Shown: positions 1 through 5,186, counted from the stretch's first letter. The stretch: DNA of 5,186 bases from Thermoplasmata archaeon (GCA_021790415.1 JAJYDZ010000164.1:1-5186), one strand, 5' to 3'. Numbers and translations are program-made. Notes: generated from the letters alone by a model not told the origin.

Positions 1-127
1 GGTAATCATCTTTTGCAGTTTTTATAACTTCAAGAGAGTCGACCCCTACCTTCTCACATGCGAGTGCCAATTCGTTTGTTAACCCAAGAAAAACAAATCT
101 TGCATAGTTATCCACCATTTTCACCAT
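1..127. repeat. Left copy of 127-bp exact terminal direct repeat
   Basis: These 127 bases are identical, in the same orientation, to the last 127 bases of the window (offset 5059). The identity stops with the window edge on one side and at base 128 on the other. The repeat lies inside the nucleotide-sugar dehydrogenase gene, covering codons from about 203 to 244. Merging the copies closes a 5059-bp circle and leaves that gene in frame. The length equals the largest k-mer used by common short-read assemblers, so the duplication is most likely an end overlap of a cyclic assembly path, not two physical copies. Confidence 0.95.
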
Positions 128-733
128 TTCTGCAGTATCCGGATCCGATACCATTATAATTTTACCTCCAAGTTTTTTCAGTATTTCTCCTGCCACAGAT
201 TGCGATCTTGGATCAGAAGCTCCAATAATTTTGGGAAGTGTTCTAAAATCTCTAATGGCCTGTCCCTCTATCATTCTCTCTGGTGAAAAAACCAATCCTA
301 TGGATTCCGGAACCTTAAGACCAGCGGATTCGATTTTTTTCTTAACAAGACCCATAGTTGTACCGGGGGGAACCGTTGACTTAAGCATTATCACATCACC
401 ATGGTTAAGGTTGGGCAAAATAATGTCAAGCGAACTTTCTAATTGGGAATAGTCAACATAGTCATTCTCGGGACTAAATGGCGTTCCCACCGTCACAATC
501 TTGACGTTAGCCTCCTTCAGTCTTGATTGTTCACTTGTAATCTTCAGTTTTCCAGATTCCATCGATCTTGCAAGTTCTTCATGGAAACCTGGTTCGTTGA
601 TCGGTACCGAACCCTCATTTATGCTTTCAACCTTTGATTTGTCGACATCAAAGCCAATCACATCAAAATCACGTGACAAAAGTGAAGCTAAGGGCAACCC
701 AACATATCCCAGTCCTATAACAGCCAATTTCAT
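1..733 (-). CDS. Nucleotide-sugar 6-dehydrogenase, N-terminal part (continues at 5186 across the join)
   Basis: This is the N-terminal 244 codons of a UDP-glucose/UDP-ManNAc dehydrogenase-family enzyme, a cytosolic NAD-dependent oxidase that turns the C6 hydroxyl of an NDP-sugar into a carboxylate in two steps. The start ATG is at 733-731. The Rossmann motif GLGYVGLP sits near residues 7-14, followed by FDVD at the end of beta-2 (NAD ribose), VGTPF near 90, STVPPGTT near 120, and SPERMIEG near 150. The central helix begins near residue 203 with MVKMVDNYARF, carrying the conserved Lys205 and Asn209. The frame runs off the window edge with no stop. Joined to 5186-4527 it gives 421 residues, the normal family length. 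An AGGTG Shine-Dalgarno six bases before the ATG overlaps the stop of the upstream nucleotidyltransferase, so the two are co-transcribed and probably coupled. The family is certain; whether the substrate is UDP-Glc or UDP-ManNAc is not. Confidence 0.93.
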   Translation of the reverse strand, partial: MKLAVIGLGYVGLPLASLLSRDFDVIGFDVDKSKVESINEGSVPINEPGFHEELARSMESGKLKITSEQSRLKEANVKIVTVGTPFSPENDYVDYSQLESSLDIILPNLNHGDVIMLKSTVPPGTTMGLVKKKIESAGLKVPESIGLVFSPERMIEGQAIRDFRTLPKIIGASDPRSQSVAGEILKKLGGKIIMVSDPDTAEMVKMVDNYARFVFLGLTNELALACEKVGVDSLEVIKTAKDDY

Positions 734-739
734 GAGAAA

Positions 740-744
740 CACCT
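740..744 (-). promoter_or_regulatory. AGGTG Shine-Dalgarno of the dehydrogenase
   Basis: On the minus strand AGGTG is followed by six bases and then the ATG at 733. GGTG-type sites match the archaeal 16S 3' end. The site shares bases with the TAG stop of the nucleotidyltransferase (743-745), leaving only nine bases between the two genes. Ribosomes finishing the first gene would therefore sit on the start signal of the second. Confidence 0.65.
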
Positions 745-1480
745 ATGGAGGTATGATGCCTTGACCATTGATAAAGTAATGCTCAGCTTTCAGGTAGGAT
801 GACATTGTTCCGACGTCCCACCAATAGTTAATTTTCATAGACTTTCCGAAAAGCAAGTGTTTCTTTGCCAGTTCCGGAAACAGTTCAGTCTCAAGCTTGA
901 ATTTTCTTGGGGCAAGGTAAGATTCACTGTTCTGAAGGAATTTTTTCCCGAATATATAAAACCCAACATTGACAAGGTTTGACTTTCTTCTGATTTTTAT
1001 ATTTTTTTCCAGAAACTCCGAGATGGAACCATCATTCTCAAGGTATATCTGTCCAAATCTTTTTGCCTCTTCTTCATCATTCAGTTCAAACAATGCCATG
1101 CTTACCGGTGCTTTCACTTTCAAATGATAATTGAACAATTCTTGGAGGTTGACATCAGTTATGATGTCACCATTCATCACAACTATGTCATCATCCACAC
1201 CAATTTCTTGCAAGGCAATTGAGAGGTCACCGCCAGTTTCCCATCCAAGCCCCTTGACAACGGAAACATCATGCATGTTTGTTTTCTCCAGATAATTTTG
1301 GACTGTATCGTACTGCTCAGACACCACTATGTAATGATGCTCTATTGGAAGATTGCCAAAATTTGCAAGCAAGTAATCTAGTACAGGTTTTCCTCTCACA
1401 GGAAGAAGCGCTTTCGGTATTATGTAAGATAGTGGTCTCATTCGTGTACCTTGCCCAGCTGCCAAGATAACAGATTTCAC
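743..1480 (-). CDS. Sugar-1-phosphate nucleotidyltransferase
   Basis: This is an NTP-transferase-fold enzyme that joins a sugar 1-phosphate to an NTP, giving an NDP-sugar and pyrophosphate; it acts in the cytosol and is the first enzyme of the operon. The N-terminal signature AAGQGTRMRPLS (residues 7-18) binds the nucleotide, PKALLPVRGKP follows at 22-32, NGD near 103-105 is the metal-binding motif, and NVGFYIF and INYWWDVGT match the later sugar-binding and second metal-site segments. At 245-250 residues it is a bare catalytic domain with no left-handed beta-helix tail. Two starts are possible: ATG at 1495 and GTG at 1480. I prefer GTG because the family normally begins M-K-x-V-I-L-A-A-G and because a BRE/TATA box lies about 23 nt upstream of it. 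The sugar and nucleotide cannot be told from sequence; Glc-1-P with UTP would best suit the two downstream genes, while Man-1-P or GlcNAc-1-P remain possible. Confidence 0.92.
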   Translation of the reverse strand: MKSVILAAGQGTRMRPLSYIIPKALLPVRGKPVLDYLLANFGNLPIEHHYIVVSEQYDTVQNYLEKTNMHDVSVVKGLGWETGGDLSIALQEIGVDDDIVVMNGDIITDVNLQELFNYHLKVKAPVSMALFELNDEEEAKRFGQIYLENDGSISEFLEKNIKIRRKSNLVNVGFYIFGKKFLQNSESYLAPRKFKLETELFPELAKKHLLFGKSMKINYWWDVGTMSSYLKAEHYFINGQGIIPP

Positions 1481-1499
1481 AGCTAAAGAATACATTTGC

Positions 1500-1518
1500 T
1501 TAAATAATCTTTCTCTTC
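1500..1518 (-). promoter_or_regulatory. Archaeal BRE/TATA promoter of the sugar operon
   Basis: Read on the minus strand, purine-rich GAGAAA is followed by two bases and TTATTTAA (1507-1500), a good fit to the archaeal BRE-TATA layout. The TATA centre is about 23 nt upstream of the GTG at 1480, so transcription would begin at or within a few bases of that codon and give a leaderless mRNA. The box is too close to the ATG at 1495 (about 8 nt) to serve that start. This would drive all three minus-strand genes. Confidence 0.5.
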
Positions 1519-1768
1519 ATATGACAATCTACCCATAAATTTATGAAATAGCACCAAATCTCAGAAGACATTAAAAAAATTAAGAAATAGTTCAGCGAGA
1601 AACCTCTCTACGCATATGAGAAGGAACATAGGGATTAAAAAGAGAATGGAAATAATGCCGATCACCATTGCCAGAGGTGTTCCGTTTGCTCTTGGTTATG
1701 TTTTTGGATAAACATTTTTAAACATCATTTGAACTGCACACGTGTCAGACTGAATCTAAAAATTTTAT
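1519..1768. other. Non-coding stretch with no recognised gene
   Basis: No ORF of convincing length is present. On the plus strand a 31-codon ORF (1616-1711, ATG to TAA) ends in a hydrophobic run, ITIARGVPFALGYVFG, preceded by basic residues. Its frame is open back to a TGA near 1543, so it could be the tail of a decayed membrane protein, but it is too short to assign. A+T-rich tracts resembling TATA boxes (TTTTTAAA near 1715-1722, AATTTTATTT at 1761-1770) occur without a clear gene behind them. Confidence 0.4.
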
Positions 1769-2083
1769 TTGTGTAAAATTGACGAGGAAGACTTGAAGCA
1801 TATAAAGGAGAAGAGCAAGGAGTTAATGCTCCTCCTCAGAGAACTTTTAAGCTACTTTCACTACCTTAATGATGGACATGAACTAGAGATAATTTCTCAT
1901 GAATGGGCGAACCAATAGGCTAGTGAGAATGGATACTGTGTTATAGTGCACAATGTAAAGAGAGCGATATATGTCAAGGAAGTGGGAGATTAGAGCCAAC
2001 AGGGAGTGAATAAGCTGAAAGCAGAGATTGATCAGAAATTTTTGGCATTTTATTGTATAAATCAGGAAAAAAAGAGCAGCTAA
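1769..2083 (+). pseudogene. Possible decayed gene interrupted by two in-frame TAG codons
   Basis: A single plus-strand frame runs about 105 codons from TTG at 1769 to TAA at 2081-2083, broken only by TAG at 1916-1918 and TAG at 1991-1993. The segments look protein-like: an acidic and basic, probably helical start (DEEDLKHIKEKSKELM), then a hydrophobic-charged stretch (LLLRELLSYFHYLND), then VIVHNVKRAIYVKEV after the first stop, and finally LKAEIDQKFLAFY. Amino-acid makeup is balanced and the frame does not shift, which is more than expected of random A+T-rich DNA. I do not recognise the family. There is no good start codon, so it is most likely a remnant, perhaps of an accessory or mobile-element gene. 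Confidence 0.35.
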
Positions 2084-2173
2084 ACCAATAAATCAATCAA
2101 AAATCACCAAAGGGATCAAGACGTGACAATAACATATTGCGAATAGGACGTTTGTTCCACAGAACTTCACACT
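2084..2173. other. Non-coding spacer upstream of the methyltransferase
   Basis: This is A-rich sequence containing the loosely repeated words aatcaatcaaaaatcacc near 2091-2108 and a small GTTC-CACA-GAAC dyad near 2153-2164. Nothing codes. The dyad is short enough to be chance. Confidence 0.3.
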
Positions 2174-2190
2174 CAAAATAATTAAGTATA
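2174..2190 (+). promoter_or_regulatory. Archaeal BRE/TATA promoter of the methyltransferase
   Basis: CAAAAT followed by AATTAAGTATA (ending at 2190) fits a BRE plus TATA box. Its centre lies about 23 nt before the ATG at 2209, the same spacing as the promoter of the divergent operon. No Shine-Dalgarno of useful strength or spacing precedes the ATG, so a leaderless or near-leaderless mRNA is expected. Confidence 0.45.
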
Positions 2191-2208
2191 CAGGAAAGAT
2201 ATCAAGTA

Positions 2209-3108
2209 ATGTCGTTATTTACAATCGATAGGATAAAGATTTATAGAAATGCCTATAAAAACTGGCCCTACGTTCTCTACAGGATGTGGAGAATTCAGAC
2301 TAAGAAATCAAAAAATACACCTATCCAACTCGTAAAAGCAATCTTAAGAACAGAGAATCAGGACATTGAGGTACCGCCTGGAGTCATTTCAAGCTATGCA
2401 CATATCGTGAATAATGAAAATCCTAGGATAAATAATGCAATAGTGGCTGGAAACATATTATCATTTTTATATGACAATCACAACATTAAATTTGATTTCG
2501 GTAAAAGTGAGGAGATTTTTGCATCTATTATCAATGAAGAATACAGCTTCTTGGACGTCCTAGACAAAGAGGTTATAGATATTGGTGCGAATATAGGTGA
2601 TACAGCGATTTATTTTGCTCTAAATGGAGCAAAGAAAGTTATATCATTCGAACCGTATCCTGCAACATTTGTTCTCGCTGAAAAAAATATAGGCATGTCT
2701 GAATTCAAAGAAAAAATTCAGATAATTAATGCTGGATATGGAAAGGACAGAAAAATAAAGATAGATACAAGTTTTATTCCGGATACTGGCTCAGATATTA
2801 TAGAGAGTTCAAAAGGTACAGATATAGAAATATATTCACTAGAAACTATAATGAAGAAGTATAATATAAATTCCGGGGTATTGAAAATGGATTGTGAGGG
2901 TTGCGAGTATCATCTCCTTAATGAGAAGAATGAAACATTAAGGAATTTCTCCAAGATACAGATAGAGTACCACTATGGTTATGAGAAGCTTGTCGAAAAA
3001 TTAAAAGAATCAGGTTTTGAAACAAAATTTACAACTCCCATAAAATCATGGAATCACAGTGCTGGGAAGGCTATGGTTATGGGTTATGTTTATGGGAAGA
3101 AGTTGTGA
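2209..3108 (+). CDS. FkbM-family SAM-dependent methyltransferase
   Basis: This 299-residue protein has a class I Rossmann methyltransferase domain in its second half. SAM-binding motif I is VIDIGANIGDTAIYFAL (122-138), followed by VISFEPYP (144-151), whose acidic residue would bind the SAM ribose. The FkbM hallmark LKMDCEGCEYHLL starts at residue 225. FkbM enzymes transfer methyl groups to hydroxyls, often on sugars of glycans, lipids or antibiotics. The first 110 residues are basic and aromatic-rich at the start (YKNWPYVLYRMWRIQ) with no clear signal peptide or membrane helix; they may bind the acceptor or sit against the membrane. The ATG follows a TATA-like box and begins the longest frame. 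The gene stands alone, facing away from the sugar operon and bordered on both sides by decayed DNA. Sampled lines are about one third G+C, against low-to-mid 40s in the dehydrogenase, which hints at separate acquisition. The acceptor is unknown. Confidence 0.9.
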   Translation: MSLFTIDRIKIYRNAYKNWPYVLYRMWRIQTKKSKNTPIQLVKAILRTENQDIEVPPGVISSYAHIVNNENPRINNAIVAGNILSFLYDNHNIKFDFGKSEEIFASIINEEYSFLDVLDKEVIDIGANIGDTAIYFALNGAKKVISFEPYPATFVLAEKNIGMSEFKEKIQIINAGYGKDRKIKIDTSFIPDTGSDIIESSKGTDIEIYSLETIMKKYNINSGVLKMDCEGCEYHLLNEKNETLRNFSKIQIEYHYGYEKLVEKLKESGFETKFTTPIKSWNHSAGKAMVMGYVYGKKL

Positions 3109-3155
3109 GATAAAATAACAGGTCCGTCTTACATACATGTTGATCCTATTTTATC
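3109..3155 (+). terminator. Possible hairpin terminator after the methyltransferase
   Basis: GATAAAATA begins directly after the TGA stop and is matched perfectly by TATTTTATC at 3147-3155. Pairing extends by GG/CC if three bases (aca) bulge, giving an 11-bp stem around a loop of about 22 bases. No long U-tract follows, and archaea usually stop at U-tracts and not at hairpins, so its role could equally be mRNA 3'-end protection. Confidence 0.35.
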
Positions 3156-3207
3156 AGTCCAAGTAGTAGAAAGATGTATATTATTAATATGAGTTAACTT
3201 CTTGTAG

Positions 3208-3574
3208 AGACACAAAGAGATTAATGTGTTTGATGGCGTCAATACAAGTGACGGAAAGTAGCCCACAAGGTTCACAGATGCTATGACATTCCACAAATTC
3301 TTTTACATTGTGAACAGGAGATTACCCCACAGTGTTATGCACTAGACAATTCAATGTACCATCTCTCTTGAAACTTTAGTCACATAATGCATATACAAGG
3401 CTTGTGTGGATTTGCAGTCATACCTCCTTACTCCATCGAACCGAATCTCATAGAGATGGTTCGGAAACTGGCAAAGATAAGTGCGACACATAACAGATAC
3501 TTTTCAACAGCAGAACTCGACCTCAGGAATGCACAGGAAATGTAATTCGGGAAATGATCTATAAGAAAATGTGA
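3208..3574 (+). pseudogene. Possible frameshifted gene remnant
   Basis: Three overlapping plus-strand frames carry protein-like sequence in succession. The first (from 3208, with TAG at 3259 and 3343) includes FTDAMTFHKFFYIVNRRLPH and then ISLETLVT. The second (ATG 3387 to TAA 3543-3545, 52 codons) includes FAVIPPYSIEPNLIEMVRKL and then NRYFSTAELDLRNAQEM. The third (3542-3574) gives VIREMIYKKM then TGA, which reads as a natural continuation of the previous fragment after a one-base slip. The order and character suggest one original gene broken by point stops and two frameshifts. I do not recognise the family; a transposase or other accessory protein is possible but unproven. It points the same way as the methyltransferase. 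Confidence 0.35.
3437..3463. repeat. Compact inverted repeat (hairpin)
   Basis: CGAACC, two unpaired bases, ATCTC, the loop ATA, GAGAT and GGTTCG form an 11-bp stem with a two-base bulge and a three-base loop. It falls inside the decayed region, so it could be chance, a protein-binding dyad, or part of an old mobile element. Confidence 0.4.
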
Positions 3575-3594
3575 ACTGAAAAGTCTATGCGTAA

Positions 3595-4530
3595 TCACTT
3601 AAGTTCTTTATGTATAATGTGATCAATAATATTTAGCAATCCCTTCTCCAAGCTGACTCTATGGGTAAACCCAAGAGATCTTAATTTAGAAATATCTGCA
3701 GATCTTCTTAAAGGATCTGATTCTGGAAGGGGTAAAAATAATTTACTTGAGCTTGATTTACACACGGAAATAACTTTATCGGACAATTCTAAAATTTTTA
3801 TTTCTTTATCATTTCCAACATTGTATATTTCTCCAGGAGAACCTTTCGCCAGAAGAAGTGATATTGCTTGGACTGCATCTGAAACATATGTAAAGGATCG
3901 AGTCTGATTCCCGTTTCCATATATTGTCAATGGTTCTCCATTCATAGCCTGTTGTATAAACCTGTCAACAACCCTACCATAAAAATCGCCACCTCTCATT
4001 CTAGGTCCATATATATTAAAAAATCTTATTATTATGTTTTTTAAACCATACTCCCTCTCATAAGATTTAATAAGTGCTTCCCCGAATCTCTTTCCTTCAT
4101 CATAAGGAGCCCTCGATCCTATGGTACTCACACGTCCGATATAGGACTCGGGTGTTGGGACAATGTCAGGATCACCATAAATTTCAGAACTTGAGGCATA
4201 AACATAAAGGGATTTGTCTCTCAAGGCCAATCTTATCAAGTTGTCATTTCCCCTGGAGTTGGTCAGTGCAACTTCCACTGGAAGAGTTTCCCACTCTACT
4301 CTACTGGCCCTACTTGCAAGATTTACTATTATATCAAAATGCTTTTGGCTTAAGAATTCTGAAATGTCCGACTTTACGAATTCTATACTGGAACGGACGT
4401 TTGACAGATTTGACTCTTGGCCACTTGAAAGATCGTCAACAACAGTAATCTCATATCCTTTTTCAAGCATGTACTCAGTCAGGAAAGAGCCTATAAATCC
4501 TGAGCCACCAGCAATAAGTATCTTTTTCAT
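3595..4530 (-). CDS. NAD-dependent SDR sugar epimerase/decarboxylase, UDP-glucuronate decarboxylase-like
   Basis: This 311-residue extended short-chain dehydrogenase acts on an NDP-sugar in the cytosol with bound NAD. GGSGFIGS (8-15) is the cofactor motif and VVDDLSSG (30-37) ends beta-2. Ser113-115/Glu116 in ASSSEIYGDP and Y143-D-E-G-K147 form the catalytic set. Several blocks match UDP-glucuronate decarboxylases (UXS) more than GalE or RmlB: SEIYGDP...P..ESY.G.V..IG.R..YDEGKR, FFNIYGPRM (170-178), GRVVDRFIQQA, GNGNQTRSFTYVSD and LPLPESDPLRR. It would then turn UDP-GlcA into UDP-xylose or a 4-keto intermediate. One departure stands out: the usual HLACPASP block reads NLASRASR (70-77). The ATG overlaps the dehydrogenase TGA as ATGA, so the genes are coupled and it is the last of the operon. 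T-rich stretches after its stop (minus strand, about 3575-3550) may end transcription. SDR membership is sure; decarboxylase activity is likely but not certain. Confidence 0.9.
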   Translation of the reverse strand: MKKILIAGGSGFIGSFLTEYMLEKGYEITVVDDLSSGQESNLSNVRSSIEFVKSDISEFLSQKHFDIIVNLASRASRVEWETLPVEVALTNSRGNDNLIRLALRDKSLYVYASSSEIYGDPDIVPTPESYIGRVSTIGSRAPYDEGKRFGEALIKSYEREYGLKNIIIRFFNIYGPRMRGGDFYGRVVDRFIQQAMNGEPLTIYGNGNQTRSFTYVSDAVQAISLLLAKGSPGEIYNVGNDKEIKILELSDKVISVCKSSSSKLFLPLPESDPLRRSADISKLRSLGFTHRVSLEKGLLNIIDHIIHKELK

Positions 4531-5186
4531 AATCTCCCTAATCCATGGTATTCGAAACCTTCTTCCATGGCCCTGCCTCTATCAATAAATCCTCTTCCAT
4601 CAATTATAAGAGGATTTTCAGCCATCAGTTTCTTAAGCTTGTTAAGTTTTATAGTTTTGTATTCAGAGTGATCTGTAAGGATGACAGCGACATTAGCACC
4701 GTTGCAGGATTCATACAAGTCCTTGAATATGCCATTTCCACTGACGAATGGGTCTGTCAACCTAACCTCAAAGTTCCTTCTAGACAACTCACTCCTAACA
4801 GCATATGAAGGAGCATACCTAGAATCATCTGTATCGCCCTTAAACGCAACCCCAAATATAGAAACTGTGCCATTTGATCTGAATCTGGACACAAGATCTG
4901 CAATATGTGTTGGCATTAAAGAATTGACATGCTGGGCAGATCTTACCATTTCCAGCTCAAGACCGGTTTTTCTCATTATTCCCCGAAGTATGAACGGATC
5001 CTTGTTTAGGCAAGAGCCCCCAACACCTGGTCCAGGGATTAGGAGTCCGGCATTTCTTGGGTAATCATCTTTTGCAGTTTTTATAACTTCAAGAGAGTCG
5101 ACCCCTACCTTCTCACATGCGAGTGCCAATTCGTTTGTTAACCCAAGAAAAACAAATCTTGCATAGTTATCCACCATTTTCACCAT
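4527..5186 (-). CDS. Nucleotide-sugar 6-dehydrogenase, C-terminal part (joined to 733..1 across the repeat)
   Basis: This is the C-terminal 219 codons of the dehydrogenase begun at 733. The ATG at the very edge is internal Met203, not a start. The central helix is MVKMVDNYARFVFLG with NELALACEKVGVD after it. The active-site loop GPGVGGSCLNKDP carries the catalytic cysteine, Cys261 in the joined protein (codon 5012-5010). HVNSLMP and then FGVAFKGDTDDSRYAPS form the substrate and second NAD-binding site, and DHSEYKTI and IIDGRG close the C-terminal domain. All catalytic landmarks are present. GPGVGG recalls UDP-ManNAc dehydrogenases, while SC..KD recalls UDP-glucose dehydrogenases, so the sequence is intermediate; the UXS-like gene overlapping its stop by ATGA favours UDP-glucose to UDP-glucuronate. 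Read alone it is a 5'-truncated gene, and with the left part it is complete and normal in length. Confidence 0.93.
   Translation of the reverse strand: MVKMVDNYARFVFLGLTNELALACEKVGVDSLEVIKTAKDDYPRNAGLLIPGPGVGGSCLNKDPFILRGIMRKTGLELEMVRSAQHVNSLMPTHIADLVSRFRSNGTVSIFGVAFKGDTDDSRYAPSYAVRSELSRRNFEVRLTDPFVSGNGIFKDLYESCNGANVAVILTDHSEYKTIKLNKLKKLMAENPLIIDGRGFIDRGRAMEEGFEYHGLGRL
5060..5186. repeat. Right copy of 127-bp exact terminal direct repeat
   Basis: This is identical to bases 1-127. It holds codons about 203-244 of the dehydrogenase. The bases before it (TTCTTG) supply the next codons (Pro-Arg-Asn...), so the frame passes smoothly from the left-end sequence through the shared repeat into the right-end sequence. 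Confidence 0.95.

Noticed and set aside
231..764. Two plus-strand ORFs (231-452 and 501-764) with Met starts
   Set aside because: They lie opposite the dehydrogenase N-terminus, whose minus-strand frame carries all the family motifs; the plus-strand products are serine/proline-rich antisense translations with no domain.
1279..1470. Plus-strand 63-codon ORF
   Set aside because: Antisense to the nucleotidyltransferase N-terminal signature region; no recognisable motif.
1616..1711. 31-codon ORF ending in a hydrophobic run, vaguely like the tail of a membrane peptidase
   Set aside because: Too short, no start signal or partner domain, and the resemblance is not specific enough to name.
1916..1993. 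TAG read as pyrrolysine in the 1769-2083 frame
   Set aside because: The neighbouring nucleotidyltransferase uses TAG as its normal stop, no recoding signal was seen, and simple gene decay explains it.
1496..3594. CRISPR array, tRNA, rRNA or intact insertion sequence in the non-coding stretches
   Set aside because: No regularly spaced repeats, cloverleaf, rRNA-like sequence or paired terminal inverted repeats with a transposase were seen.
4074..5064. Four plus-strand ORFs opposite the SDR enzyme and dehydrogenase C-terminus
   Set aside because: All are shadows of the minus-strand genes, which have intact catalytic motifs and operon-type junctions.
1..5186. Plasmid with its own replication functions
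   Set aside because: No Rep, primase, helicase, relaxase or partition gene and no iteron array was found; all four intact genes are sugar-metabolism or methyltransferase genes.

Overview
The window is an A+T-rich, probably archaeal sequence carrying genes for making and modifying nucleotide-activated sugars. Archaeal origin is inferred from four signs. Two start sites have a purine-rich BRE plus TATA-like box centred about 23 nt upstream, the geometry of leaderless archaeal transcripts. One internal gene has a GGTG-type Shine-Dalgarno. Arginine is mostly AGA/AGG and ATA isoleucine codons are common. A Thermoplasmata-like euryarchaeon would fit, but nothing here fixes the taxon.

The most striking structural fact is that bases 1-127 recur exactly as bases 5060-5186. 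Joining the ends gives a 5059-bp circle or tandem unit. The join restores an intact 421-codon nucleotide-sugar dehydrogenase, and with it a tight three-gene operon on the minus strand: sugar-1-phosphate nucleotidyltransferase (1480/1495 to 743), dehydrogenase (733 to 1, continuing 5186 to 4527) and a UDP-glucuronate-decarboxylase-like SDR enzyme (4530 to 3595). The first two genes are 9 nt apart, with the SD overlapping the upstream stop. The last two overlap by ATGA. A 127-nt overlap is also exactly what a k=127 de Bruijn assembler leaves at the ends of a cyclic path, so circularity may be physical, a tandem array, or a graph loop.

On the plus strand, alone and with its own promoter, is an FkbM-family SAM-dependent methyltransferase (2209-3108), visibly more A+T-rich than the dehydrogenase. 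It is flanked by two long non-coding stretches (about 713 and 486 bp) that hold what look like decayed genes: one frame with two internal TAG stops (1769-2083), and a series of coding-like fragments spread over three frames (3208-3574). No replication protein, recombinase, transposase, tRNA, rRNA or CRISPR array was seen.

Taken together, the operon could run sugar-1-P to NDP-sugar to NDP-uronic acid to a decarboxylated NDP-pentose (for example Glc-1-P, UDP-Glc, UDP-GlcA, UDP-Xyl). The methyltransferase could then O-methylate a resulting glycan. The pathway order is inference from families and gene order; the exact sugars cannot be read from the sequence.
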